64,000 nucleotides of DNA from Paragorgia papillata (lineage: Eukaryota; Cnidaria; Anthozoa; Scleralcyonacea; Coralliidae). Positions 23,201 through 34,271 of the stretch are shown piece by piece. The notes under the pieces are model-generated. The model saw only the letters and a program-made list of their open reading frames with translations, did not search any database and had not been told where the DNA came from. The position numbers and the translations under genes are program-made. The stretch spans positions 62,001 to 126,000 of the forward strand of contig JAWNZC010000367.1 in the NCBI GenBank assembly GCA_035771165.1. The letters run 5' to 3'. Numbering within the stretch: the first letter of the stretch is position 1; each line of letters begins with the position of its first letter.

Positions 23201-23537
23201 AATTTCACGAGTTCTCTCAAATTAAACAAACTTAATTTTTATTGCCAATACCCTTTAAGATTGGTGTGTATACATGTAGTGCACGTGGTGCGTTTGCGGG
23301 CTTGGTGTAATGTACTAGTGTAACAGATGTTCGGTAGATGTTCGCGTCAAGCTCAAATACTCCAAAAATATTTTCCTGAGCTGTAGACAAGGATTACCCT
23401 GCGAGCAGAGCCTCCTGTGTCCTTTCCTTTGCCTCGCAAGGATACAGGATGCTCTACTCGCAGGGTAGACAGGCATCGAACCTGCAACCTTTATAACGAT
23501 CAATAACAGTACTTTTTAAATTTTTTATCAAACTTAC

Positions 23538-23668
23538 CATAATTTGATCCTGGCATACTCGTACGAAGTATTCTAATGGAATGTCCAGTTTGATTAGCCC
23601 CAGGATTAAAGGTATAGCAATTCCCAAACTTCCAGTTCCATGATGGAGTCCAAAATTGTGCTAAATAC
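23538..23668 (-). CDS. DEG/ENaC-family channel gene, exon 3
   Basis: The 131-nt exon has acceptor CCTTAG and donor GTAAGT, enters in phase 2 and leaves in phase 1. It encodes WNWKFGNCYTFNPGANQTG, the family's FGNCYTFN signature, with a potential N-glycosylation site at NQT. Joined to exon 2 the reading is GLNCKNGYLAQF with no frame adjustment. Intron 2 (26776-23669) contains a hammerhead-bearing element end and an unrelated plus-strand reading frame. Confidence 0.85.
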
Positions 23669-24285
23669 CTAAGGTTTAAATACACAAGATATTAGTAGTA
23701 TTTTTATTATTTAAACCTATTTGGAAACGGTGCGCTTACTAGGCTACTGATTTCCGTGAGGCCGTTTTTCCACACAGTAATTATATACAAAAATATCAAG
23801 GTAGTCAACTAAAATTACTAAGTTTACAATCCATATTATATTACATCTTTACCAGGGGCGGATTTAATATACGTCAAACACGTCAAGCGACTAAGGTAAA
23901 AAATCTGAGATGCGAAAATTAAAGGGTTTCTTCTGATTTTGCAATTTTTAACATATTTGGCAATTTTTAACATATTTGGCAAGATACGGTTTATTCTTTG
24001 CCGAAGAATAATTTCATAATTTCTAGAGCCTTCGTCAGACGAGGGGCAAGTTATTCTGTGGCGACCTGTGGCCGCTATCGGCCCCGTAGCCGGCAAAGCA
24101 GGCTTAGCTTGGTACTAGAACCGTATAATAGGTAACTATGGTGGGAAGTGGTCACCGACCGGTACGTTTATCCACGTCAAAATGGCCGAAATACGTCGAA
24201 ATCATGAGCGCTGATTGGTCAAAGCCAATGGAATTACGTCGGAAGTAAATGCAATTACGTCGGAAGTAAATTTTTCTAACGCAGG

Positions 24286-24492
24286 CTACACTGCAAATTC
24301 CCAAAAACTTGTTTTAAGAAAAAAATACTTGTTTTAAGATTTTCTTGTCCCGTTTGCAAGATAATAATCTTACCGCGGTTTCTTGACAAGATATTTTCTC
24401 TTAAAACAAGATTAAATATCTTAAAACAAGAAATAAAATCTCAAAACAAGAAAAATTATCTTGACAAGAATTGGAGGTTTTGCAGTGTAGAT
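24286..24492. mobile_element. MITE with internal CTTGTTTTAAGA array
   Basis: Termini TACACTGCAAA and TTTTGCAGTGTA are inverted. Between them are about ten diverged copies, in both orientations, of CTTGTTTTAAGA. CACTG-type ends would fit the hAT superfamily. A similar array without clear ends is at about 55265-55370. Confidence 0.65.
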
Positions 24493-24615
24493 TTTGATTG
24501 GCTAGAAACTAAATCTTGGCCGCAATCCGCCGCATGAAGCTGCATCTTGCAGCATCTTGCAGCATGAACAGAGATCGATTACACGCGGGTTTGACTGAGG
24601 ATTGACTGTTGTGTC

Positions 24616-24849
24616 ATGGCTTCGACAAACGTCTTAGAACGTGTGCAGAGCGCTCTGAAGAGTAATAACGATGAGTTATTGCGACAAATCTATTGCGATT
24701 TGTCTTCAAAAATAAAAAAATGTGCTATCCTCTCGGATCAGGAGCTTCATGCGAAGTTTAGCGTAAAATCCTTACACAGGGATTTCGATGCGGAGGCATA
24801 TTTGCCGAAGTATGCTAAGGATGGAAAGAAGACCTGTATTGCTCTTAGG
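24616..24849 (+). CDS. Possible coding exon, unknown protein
   Basis: An ATG opens 78 codons that end at CTTAG^GTGAGTC, a good donor in phase 0. The product begins MASTNVLERVQSALKSNN, looks mostly helical and soluble, and is not recognised. It lies on the opposite strand within intron 2 of the channel gene, just after a MITE. Downstream at 25165 is a hammerhead. It may be the first exon of a nested or transposon-borne gene; no partner exon was identified. Confidence 0.35.
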
Positions 24850-25164
24850 TGAGTCTATAGATAATCTGTCATTCTATTTGTATTGCTCATAACGAATGAA
24901 GCAGTGCCCCTCATTACGCACCCGAAGTCTCGCAATAGAGGAGCGCGATTTTGGCTTATACGGCTACAACCGAAACATACATCGACAACGAGTCCCTTTT
25001 ATGTACCAATTCCAAGATGCTGCGACGCGTTGGACTCAAAAACACAAACAACAAGTTTGGTAAGCACTCACTTTATCTCCTCTCCTTTATTATAATGATT
25101 ACCGTGTTGATAGTGTTTATTATTTTGTTATTTACTTAAATCACATCGACTCCCAACCGTAAAT

Positions 25165-25208
25165 CCCTGCTGATGAGACCACCATAGAAGGTCGAAACGC
25201 TTCCAGGG
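25165..25208 (+). ncRNA. Hammerhead ribozyme, type I, near-absent stem III
   Basis: Stem I CCCTG (25165-25169) pairs with CAGGG (25204-25208). CTGATGA at 25170-25176. Stem II GACC/GGTC closes a 9-nt loop, then GAAA at 25194-25197. Stem III is reduced to A-U around CGCT. Predicted cleavage follows C25203. It probably marks the 3' end of another retroelement remnant. Confidence 0.65.
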
Positions 25209-26776
25209 TTGTGTCCTAAGATCCTGAATGATTGCACTATACTATACGTTACAAATCCTTTATTCTTTTTCTGTTGTTTTTTCATGGTTCCTAAACAGTA
25301 ATTTTACACTACATGTCCAACAGAGTGTTCCGTGTCGCCTTTCATACGCAGCATAGCTGGAGGCTAATTGCGCTCTTCATTCAAATTCTTCCTCGTTTCA
25401 CAATAATACGCGGCCAAAACTCCAATGTGGTTCCCATAACTACACATAAACCTTTATAAAAAATGTCATATGTCATGTATCTTTACTAATTATGGGATTC
25501 CCCTTTTTTATTACTGGAAGAAATTTAACATTTACAAACTATCACAAGGTCTCAGATAAAACATGTTGAAAATTAGTTCCGATTTTTCTTTAAAGTGCTA
25601 TCAGAACGCGGGAAATGCCATTTTAGAGACCTAAATTTCAAAAAAATTCCGGGGGGGCATGCCCCCGCACCCCCCTAGATTGCGTGTTTGACTAAGGTAT
25701 AAATTTTCCTAGATCCGCCCCTGTTTACAGCGGAATAACTTATTCTCTTTTTTGTAAAATTAGTTCTTGGTTTTTGAAGTAAATAATCGTTTACAATAGT
25801 TTAATTCGATATCACTTAGATTATTGCAGTGTAATTTGGGAGAACATTGGCCATACCTGAAAAAACAATCCGCCAATTTTTCAGAATAGAGTGACAAGAA
25901 TAGTTTGGATGCTGACAATAGAGGCAGTTTATTGCTTCTATTGGGCTGAAACATGCACAAAAAAGAGCAACGCTCAAGGCAGTATTAATAAGAAACGAGT
26001 CGAACGTGCACCTAAATGCTTTTCTGCATGATCAATTTACTACATACTTATCAAGCAATACAAGATCTGAGAGGCTCTTCTTAAAATTACATGGGCCTCG
26101 CTTCAACACCGAATATTTAAAGGAAATAAATGTCATTTAAATGTCATGTTTGGAAATGTTTGGTAGTTTTACGGTATTTAGGATTAATTATTTGAAAGTT
26201 TTCTTAGTTTATAAATGACGTGAGCCAACAGCGTGTTGTTATTGCTCTGTTATTAGTGTTTCCACAAAAGTTATCTGTATTTTACGATATCTGTTCTCGT
26301 ACTCAAGAAATGACGTTATCATTCTCATATTTTATGCCGCCATTTTGAATTTGACGCAACATTGTCAATTTTGACGATATGACGTCACATATTGAAAAGA
26401 AAATTCCGCTGTACATCAAAATTAAATTATTTTTATTTAACAAAATACGAGTCAGAATGATAACGTCATTCCTCCAATACGAGAGCGGATATCGTAAAGC
26501 TATTAACGTATTCAAACATTAAGGGACTTTTATTTAAAGTTTTTTTATTGAAGTTCCCTTTGAATATATATTTTAATATTTAAATATTTAAAAAAAATCT
26601 AGTTTATTGAGGAGTCCCTGGAAGTCACAAAGATGACACATTAAGCAACTGTGACAACAGGCTTCTAAGTGCAGCACCGCAAACAAAACCGACTAACAAA
26701 CGAACTAGGAAGTGTAAATCTGGCTGTTTTGATGCCATGCTAAAACGCTTTCTCGTCCTTCATATGTTCTACTTAC

Positions 26777-27144
26777 CCATTCTTGCAATTTAGGCCCATC
26801 CACGAGCATTTCAAAAACAACTTTTTATACTGATGCCCAACTTCCATCAATTCCTCTTCACTGTAGTTGGCCGCCTTTATGGCCATTAACTCTTGTAGAA
26901 TAACACTCTCGTCAAAATCAACGTCATTCAGGGAATTTTCTTCATCGTCTATGTCCGAGTTTATAGACGCACCTTTTCTGAGGGATGCAGTTTGCTTGTT
27001 AAACGATTTATCGAAGTCTGAAGTTCCCATTTTGCTTCGATTTACGAAACTTTTCAAAAATCCACCGATTTCAGGAATCTTACGTAGCTTTGATTTGCGG
27101 AACTGGTTGAGATTGCAGACCGTTACAGATGGAAAGTCGATATT
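26777..27144 (-). CDS. DEG/ENaC-family channel gene, exon 2 (post-TM1 extracellular domain)
   Basis: Acceptor TCTCCAG, phase 0 in, phase 2 out at GTAAGT. The exon opens with NIDFPSVTVCNLNQFRKSKL, the diagnostic motif that follows TM1 in DEG/ENaC channels. A poorly conserved, acid-rich stretch (SDIDDEENSLNDVDFDES) follows, in the variable finger region. It ends with CSWMGLNC, matching the family's Cys-x4-Gly-x-x-Cys pattern, and its split Gly codon is completed exactly by exon 3. Confidence 0.85.
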
Positions 27145-27439
27145 CTGGAGAACAAACGCAATATTAAGCATCCTTAGCTACTTTTTACACAGGCGTTTAC
27201 ATAATGGAGGACCCGACATTTTCACAGAAGTTTAATATCTAATAGGGGATTAATAAATGAATAAATAAATAAATAGAACTAACTAACAAACTAGCTAGTA
27301 ATAAATATAAGCTTAGATCTGATGCCTGGAACTTTGTCAATGACTACGCCCAACAAGTGTAATTGAAAATTATGAAATCTTAAGAGAACAATGACACGAG
27401 AACATATTACCAAAATATCTTTGATCTTTCATGTTAGCT

Positions 27440-27735
27440 TTGATCATAGTTAATAGAACATATACATGGTTTGGGAACTCGTCCAAAGTGATTGTTCTAT
27501 GTTTTTGTTCAAGTTTATGGAAATTTGTGCAATTTCACGGTATTGTATTTTCTATATAATGAAGCAGTCATCCAATAGCAACGATCGGGTTTAATTAGTG
27601 AGTTGCTTCATCGTCACGTGTTGTGGTGCTTCATCGTCATGTGTCTATAGAATTTACTTCCATATAAGGAACTCTATTGTCAGTTCAACATGACCATGCT
27701 TCATGTTGAAAGGCAATAGAGCTTCCAAACCATAA
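27440..27735. mobile_element. MITE with ATCATAGTT ends, copy 2
   Basis: GATCATAGTTAATAGAACATA at the left shares the end of the element at 9848; GAGCTTCCAAACC near 27720 matches its right arm. It holds a duplicated TTCATCGTCACGTGT/TTCATCGTCATGTGT near 27607-27640. Confidence 0.55.
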
Positions 27736-27984
27736 AGTGCCTATGAAACGAAAATTAAGTTTGTCTTACTTGAAAGAACTCTTAAAATGGCAAAGTAACA
27801 TCTTTCGCAGATTTTCGTTTCCTTGCTTCGTTTTTGAGATATTTTTATCTGGCAATAACAGAGATATATAATCTTTTGCGATAAGTCATTATGGAAACCG
27901 TGACGTAAAGTTATCTTAAGTTTAATTTACATATCAAACAAACTGAAATATCTCAAAAACGAAGCAAGGAAACCAAAAACTGCA

Positions 27985-28922
27985 AGTTGGATGTACGTTG
28001 ACGACCTGATAATCTCTCAATCTATTGACCGAAACTCTCCTCCATCCATACAAGACGACCTTGACACAATCTCTTGCTGGTCCGGTGCTAACAACATGAA
28101 ACTAAACCCCAAGAAGTGTAAGGACTTCACCGTATCCTTCCTTCGTGACGTCCCTCAAGAGCTGTACACCTCTCTGTATATCAACACTTAGCCTCTGCAG
28201 AGGGTCAACTGCTATAAAGTGCTGGGGGTGATCTTACAGGAAGACCTAAAGTGGAACGCCCACATTGACTCGATCACCCTCAAAGCTGCCAAGAGACTTC
28301 ATATCTTGCGTGTGTTATGCAACTCCGGCGTTCCAGCTCAAGACCTCATAATTATATACACTTCACTTATTAGATCTATTCTTGAATATTGTTGCGCGGT
28401 CTGGAGTACTTCCATCCCTCTTTACCTCACAGACAAGCTAGAAAAGATACAGCGTCGTGCTTTACGTATTCTCTATCCGTATCTGTCTTACTCCGCTACC
28501 CTTAAAACCTCTGCTCTTCCTCGCCTGTCTGATCACCGTGAAGTTCTTTGCATGAAAATCCTGAACAAAATTTCTGTACCATCTTCGCGCCTCAACCATC
28601 TCCTACCTCCGACCCGGGCCGCGTCACATGGTAGAGCGTTGCGATACACCAGTCATTATAGCCTCTTTAGATGCAGAACCGACAGGTTCAAGAAGAGTTT
28701 TTTTCCCATCAATGTGCTCATCGAACTGTAAATAATTCTCATTGACTTAATATTTTTAGCATAGCTTTTTATAAATAATTTTCCCTTTGTATTATAGCTG
28801 AATTAGTTATTGTAATTTATCTATTTAATATTGTAATACCAGTTCCTCTTACTTTTATTGTTTTACCATTGTAAAAATACGGCAATTCACGTTAAGTGCG
28901 AAAGTATTTTGAATAAACCATC

Positions 28923-28968
<46 letters not shown>

Positions 28969-28969
28969 T
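27985..28969 (+). pseudogene. CR1/L2-type LINE, 5'-truncated reverse-transcriptase tail
   Basis: Starts inside RT motif C (MYVDDLIIS) and continues through the RT thumb (YKVLGVILQEDLKWNAHID, SLIRSILEYCCAVWS) to the stop at 28729-28731. One in-frame TAG at 28189-28191 breaks it. The 3' UTR ends in (ATT)n at 28922-28969. Clade placement is by motif style only. Confidence 0.8.
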
Positions 28970-30597
28970 AAGCGAAAATGGTATTTTATGCAACCCAATC
29001 CACTGGTTCCAATTTGCCGACGATGCTGCCGTTATCACTGGTCAGGAAAAAGAAAATCAAATGCTACTAAACCGTTTTACCATCTGGTGTCAGTGGGCCA
29101 ATATGATTATACGTGTAGATAAATGCTCAACATTTGGAATTAAAAAAGAACTAACAAAATCCGTTCAATATCTCCCTAAACTGTTTATAAATGGCTGTTT
29201 TGTACCACGTGTTGAAAATGGTAAATCCTTTCGATACTTAGGCCGCTACTTTAACTTCAATATGTCTGACGAAGATCACAAATCTGAATTATATGACACA
29301 CTGACTAATACCATGAATGAAATCGACGAACTACCATTACATCCGAAAAACAAAATTCTAGTGTACAATCGCTATGTTCTTTCAAAAATCTCTTGGCACT
29401 TCACCGTTTCTGATATAGGTAAAACCTGGGTAAACGAAAATCTAGATAATATCGCGTCAAAATATATCCGAAAGTGGCTCGAGCTTCCAATTTCCGCAAC
29501 TCTTAGCAACGTCCTACTTCCTCATAACAAATTCGGCTTAAATATCATTCTCCCATCAACTAAATTTCTTCAATGTCAAACTATATCTCGGAAAGTTTTG
29601 AAATCATCACCAAATGATGAGATCAAAAACCTATGGATGGCCACAAGCAATCACAAAAATGTACAATATGACAAGTACAAAAACACGAAAGACGTACTGA
29701 ACACTATCAGGAAAGAAAATGAAAAAAGGCTTCAAAATCACCTCATTTCACAAGGTTCATTCTTCTCCAATATCATCAAATACTCTATACTCTCGCTCAA
29801 CTCTATATGGTCCTCGGTCCAAAACAAACTTCCTAAGAATATCTTTAACTTCACCATCCGGTACATAAATAATACGCTCCCAACTCACAAGAATCTGTTG
29901 AAATGGGGAATATCACCAACATCCGACTGCTCTTTCTGCTTGGAACCCGAAACCTTGCTCCACGTCGTAAATGGATGCAAGACATACCTAAACGAAGGAC
30001 GTTTTACGTGGCGACACGATTCCGTCCTTAACTTCATTGCAACCTCTCTTAAATCCGTACAACACTCAATAAACCTTTATGCTGACCTACCTGGCTTCAT
30101 CAGTCCATCTGTTATCACCGGAGATAAGTTACGCCCTGATCTTCTGATAACAATCGAAAACAAATACATCTACATACTCGAACTGACTGTTGGATTTGAA
30201 TCTAATCTTCTTACTAATGCAACCCGGAAGAGACATAAATATCTAGAACTTATCAACGAACAGCACAAAAATTATGAAAAAGTAAAATTTATAAATTTAT
30301 CTATCAGTTTCGCTTGGAGTTTTTAATCAGTCAGCTGTAGACTTTATTGAAATGCTGAAAGACCTGAAATTTGACGAACGATGTAGAAAGTACTATACTC
30401 AGAAAATTATGAACACTTGCATAAGGAACTCTTACTATATATTTTGTAAACGTAACAAAAAATGGGATGACCCGACTTTAATGTCATACTAATATTTTTA
30501 TACCATATAGTGTTAATTCAAGTAGACATTGGTAAACTACCTGTAAAAGAGAGGTTTATCATTGTAGTATACGTAAATCATAAACAAATAAAGTTTC

Positions 30598-30654
<57 letters not shown>

Positions 30655-30655
30655 G
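28970..30655 (+). pseudogene. Site-specific-type LINE with restriction-like endonuclease, 5'-truncated
   Basis: Begins just before RT motif C (FQFADDAAVITGQEKENQ). A long open frame (29061-30326) covers the RT thumb and linker. CSFCLEPETLLHVVNGC is the CCHC knuckle that precedes the PD-(D/E)xK endonuclease, and RPDLLI plus ELTVGFES are its catalytic Asp and Glu strands. This architecture belongs to the R2/R4/NeSL/Hero group, unlike the neighbouring LINE. A one-base deletion near 30310 ends the frame early; the true C-terminus continues to about 30492 in another frame. Ends in (TTA)n at 30599-30654. Confidence 0.8.
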
Positions 30656-30756
30656 TTACTCTATCATTTCAAGTGTTCTTTTAAATAAGACAAACTTAAT
30701 TTTCGTTTCATAGGCACTTTGCTTTAATCTATATTACCGCCGTGACAATATAAGTG

Positions 30757-31000
30757 TTCCTAAAATATTGTTGCAACTTGCATGACTCCTTAGCTTGACT
30801 AATTCGTTTGATCAAATTTGTTGGAAAGTTCCTGTTGTTTTGAATTGATTGATTTTTGGTTTTTTAACAACCAAAAGGAAATATGATTATCAGCTGTCAA
30901 ACCCTAATCAAGTTCAAAGCAGGAAGTTGTTCAACGAACTTTATTAAAAATAATTGGTCATGTCGATGAACCGAATTGCCACAACATTTTAGGAACACTA
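30757..31000. mobile_element. Fold-back MITE, copy of the 4668-4932 family
   Basis: CCTAAAATATTGTTGCAACT at the left and the inverted ACAACATTTTAGG at the right; inner GTTCCTGTTGTTTTGAATTG and CAGGAAGTTGTTC mirror the first copy. It ends about 40 bp from exon 1 of the channel gene. Confidence 0.65.
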
Positions 31001-31039
31001 ATCTATTACCACGACAGTATATAGCAAACGTTGACTTAC

Positions 31040-31336
31040 TTTTTCGTATACAATATCCACTGCCGTCGATATTGGTTTGTCCACGTAGCTGACTACCAAA
31101 GTATAACACATGTAAATAGTGAATCCATAACATGTTGCAGATATTAGTGCCCAGATACAACGCCGAAGGAAACCGCTGGATAAAGTAGCTTTTGAAAGTC
31201 CACCAAAACTTGTATCAGACGCAAAATTTCTCCACAAAAGTCTGAAACTATTTTCTTGAGATTTTTCTGTCTCTTTTCTTGGTTTAAAAACTTTTTCTTT
31301 TGACTGATGGTCTCTTTCCAAACCATTGTTGTTCAT
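31040..31336 (-). CDS. DEG/ENaC-family channel gene, exon 1 (N-terminus and TM1)
   Basis: First of six exons of an amiloride-sensitive-type (DEG/ENaC/ASIC) sodium channel subunit; such trimeric plasma-membrane channels are gated by peptides, acid or force. The exon encodes 99 residues from the first Met after upstream stops. Residues 1-40 are a hydrophilic cytosolic tail, and about 60-83 are a hydrophobic TM1 that begins with the family-typical Arg-Arg-Cys-Ile-Trp. It ends in phase 0 at a GTAAGT donor. The usual His-Gly gating motif before TM1 reads FGGLS at about 44-48: the Gly is kept and the His appears replaced. Family assignment rests on all six exons together. Intron 1 (31039-27145) contains two LINE fragments nested in a MITE. 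Confidence 0.85.
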
Positions 31337-31339
31337 TTT

Positions 31340-32004
31340 AACTGTATAGCAAAGAACATAAGTTATTCTGTATTCAGATAGATATATAGAACTTATTTTT
31401 ATTCAGGATATAACACTTCAGTACAAATGCACTGTTATATCAATGTGTGTCCTGAGCGAATAAATACATAAGTAATAAATATGAATACTATTAATATTTA
31501 TACACTCTATTTGAAATACAGTTTCACAGAGTGTACAAATTCGTTCAAGTTGACAATCTTGCGAATGCCCAAAGGAAGGTCATTGAAAAGTTTAGCTCCC
31601 ATGTAATAGAAAGAATTTCTGGCCTATTCTGTGCGGATTTTGGGTAGTTGAACCAAACAAGAAGCATTCCTTGTACAAAAATTATGCGCATTTATCTGAA
31701 AATAATTTTCAAAATTCTTACATACATTTCCGACCAAGGACTTTTTAACTAATACGAAAGCTCTCAAACTAATACGCAAGCTCAGAATAATTCAACATCA
31801 TAAATCGTGTAACTCATGTAACTTAAAGAGGTAGGACAACACATTAAATTTTGGAATAGTGATGTCATTGTAATATTCGTTCTTATTTAGTGAGCATGAA
31901 ATATAACTATGCAACAAGCTATATATTGTTGTAATGCTCCTTTATGCTCTATCAAAATATCCCCATTTTATTTTATATCTTTTGATAAGTATATATGAAT
32001 GAAG
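31340..32004. other. Upstream region of the channel gene, no gene seen
   Basis: AT-rich DNA immediately 5' of the channel start codon, where its promoter and 5' UTR would lie. I see no convincing TATA box, CpG cluster or conserved motif, and no reading frame worth calling. Confidence 0.4.
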
Positions 32005-32780
32005 GCGAGAATTTGTGGTAACACCACGTTTATTATTTATTGCTGAGCTTTCGACCTGTTGACTCAGGCCTTCATCGGAGCAAATGCCAACATCGTGTTG
32101 GCTCACGTCATATAAACAAAAACAACTTAACAACCAGAATCACGTAAGGACACAATGGCGTAGTTACGTGCTTACATTTATTCTAAAATTAATTTAATTA
32201 AATTACATAATGGAATCACGGGATTGTTGACCGAAGAGAGCTAACCAAGTGCTCAATTTTTCGAAGCTGGGAGTATATCGTATTCCATTTGAGTGTAGTC
32301 GGACTGGTAGGAATCTCTCAACTCGTCTGAAGGAACATAACGCCTGTTGCGCTAAAGCTTAGCTTGATATAAATCTGCTGTAGCAAAACACGCTTGGGAA
32401 TATGATCACCATATGAAATGGGAGGATTCTTCTCTTAACCAGCGACAAGCACTACTTCAGTGAAAGAATGAGGCCGAATCTATTGAAGTTTTGAAAAATC
32501 ATACGATTTTACAGGAGAGTCAGCCATTGAATAGCACTTGGTTAGCTTTCTTCGGTCAACAATCCTGATTCCATTATGTAAATTAATTAATTTTAGAATA
32601 AACGTGAGCACGTAACACTACGCCATTGTGTCTTCACGTGATTCTGGTTGTTAAGTCGTTTTTGTTTATATGATGTGACCCAACACGATGTTGGTATTTT
32701 GCTCTGATGAAGGCCTGAGTCGACAGGGTCTGAGTCGACTGAGTTGCCGTGGTGTTACCACAAATTCTTGCTTGTATTAC
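32005..32780. mobile_element. Third PLE-type inverted structure: GIY-YIG fragment between ~250-bp inverted arms
   Basis: Arms 32005-32253 and 32532-32780 are reverse complements at about 90% (shared AATTTGTGGTAACACCACG, CCAGAATCACGT, GCTAACCAAGTGCT). The spacer encodes, with stops and frame changes, a decayed GIY-YIG endonuclease: VYRIPFECSRTGRNLSTRL, then KEHNACCAKA, with the expected His-rich and NTTWLAFF-type tail continuing into the right arm. The plus-strand order (endonuclease then terminus) matches a PLE 3' end; the left arm is an inverted terminus. Confidence 0.75.
32690..32745 (+). ncRNA. Hammerhead-like core, degenerate
   Basis: CTCTGATGAAGGCCTGAGTC followed by GACAGG. The left arm, read on the minus strand, has CCGATGA, AGGCCTG/CAGGTC and GAAAGC. 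Neither arm keeps a complete core, so this is called as a relic. Confidence 0.35.
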
Positions 32781-33056
32781 TGTTTGTCACCATGCAAATT
32801 TTCAAAGAATTATATGAATTGATAGCCTTGATATTTAAGTGTATCTTTTCAGATATGGTTGCTCTTTTAATGCCACTAAAAGCTATGCACGTAATTAGTT
32901 TCTGATATTTCAGGGAAGTCGTTTACAGTCCAGTCTACAAAATTATGGATGCTTTTAGCCTAATTTGTCAACCTTGGGGTTTGTGCATATTTTTTGTATC
33001 AGAAAAAATAATTCATGTTTTGCACGGTTGGTCTTGAAGAAGAAACAGAGTAACGC

Positions 33057-33163
33057 TCTTACAGCGCGTCCAGTCTAACCGACGTCACTGTACGTAACTT
33101 CATTATCCAACCAAAGAACTAAGTCTTTGTGACCTCGGTTAGACTGGACACGCTGTAAAGACC
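33057..33163. mobile_element. Short hairpin MITE
   Basis: TTACAGCGCGTCCAGTCTAA and inverted TTAGACTGGACACGCTGTAA close a 107-bp unit with ACTTAGTT-like partial pairing inside. Confidence 0.7.
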
Positions 33164-33774
33164 CAGATTGTTGATAGTTATACTTTTTTATTTCTTTTAT
33201 GAAATAAGACAAAGAGATGTACCATGACGTTACAACCGTAACGGTGATTACACGATACTGTATACTTGTGAAGATCGTTACATGTTATTTAAATAATGAA
33301 GATGATGTAATGCACAGCTCACATTAATAAAACCCTATAGGTGATGATTTACCTGGCTCCTACTGGTGTCTATTACAGTGTGAACTCGTCTTATCTGTAA
33401 TTAAGTATAATTAAAAAAAAACGAGATGTTATTATAAACGTGTTTTAATCCCATTAATACGAAACTTTAAGTATCCAAAAATGTCATTAAATACTAGCAA
33501 AAAGTAATCTGAATTACAAAATTGCAAGGTCAATGTTGGTGTCAAGGTGATTTATATTGAGTGTAAATTAATGTTCTTAGAGCTATTATACTCACAACCT
33601 TCTGATCAGACGTCTGTGAGACGTTCTAACTATCGAGCTTCTAGAAATCAGATGATTTGAACGTTGGTTGAATTTGATGTATTACGATGTGTTTGACGAA
33701 ACTAACATGCTATATTATCATACTTGCACATAGCAGTATGTCGCACATTGAACGTAACCAACTTTCAAATCCTC

Positions 33775-33851
33775 CGAGTCGCAATAGCTCAATGGTGCGT
33801 CTCATCGGCGATCAGAAAGTTGTGGGTTTGAGTCCCCCTTGGGAACTCGGA
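33775..33851 (+). repeat. tRNA-derived SINE-like unit
   Basis: Box A-like TAGCTCAATGGTGCG and box B GGTTTGAGTCC, closed by CCGAGT (33775-33780) and ACTCGG (33845-33850). The anticodon stem is not clean. Likely SINE head rather than a tRNA gene. Confidence 0.5.
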
Positions 33852-34047
33852 AATGTTTCTGAGTAAAATATCTCGAGGAACATTTACACTCAATTTCTCA
33901 TATCCTAGCTAGCGTATCTATCCGTTCTCTTAACGCCATTGGCGGCTTGAATCTGGAGAACTGCTGAGATCTTAGAGAACGTAATACCATGATCACCTCG
34001 GGTTCTATTGTTCCGAGGGGGCATTAAAATCTCTAAATTCGCTCTGA

Positions 34048-34132
34048 GCGGGCAATTTACTAAATCGCCCGCTCGACCGGGCGATTTAGTCTAAATCGCC
34101 CGGTCGAGCGGGCGATTTAGTAAATTGCCCGC
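34048..34132. repeat. Perfect 41-bp inverted repeat, 3-bp centre
   Basis: Left arm 34048-34088 and right arm 34092-34132 are exact reverse complements (inner GGGCGATTTA/TAAATCGCCC, outer GCGGGCAATTTA/TAAATTGCCCGC) around GTC. GC-rich in AT-rich surroundings, 140 bp past the end of the recombinase gene. Confidence 0.95.
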
Positions 34133-34271
34133 GTTTGTATGCATGGCCGAACATCCAAACAATACCTTTATACACAACAATAAAGAGACTTTTATTATGT
34201 GCTGTTAATTATTACATACTTGTTTAGATTCTCATTTATGCCACTCAATTACAACAACACTGAAAATAAGT

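Larger units (their letters stand above)
27737..30722. mobile_element. MITE split by a 2.67-kb LINE insertion
   Basis: Left part 27737-27984 (AAAATTAAGTTTGTCTTACT to AACCAAAAACTGCA) and right part 30656-30722 (TTACTCTATCATTTCAAGTG to TTTTCGTTTCATAGGCACTT) rejoin into the same order seen intact at 21865-22318. The insertion between them is two LINE tails. Confidence 0.8.
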
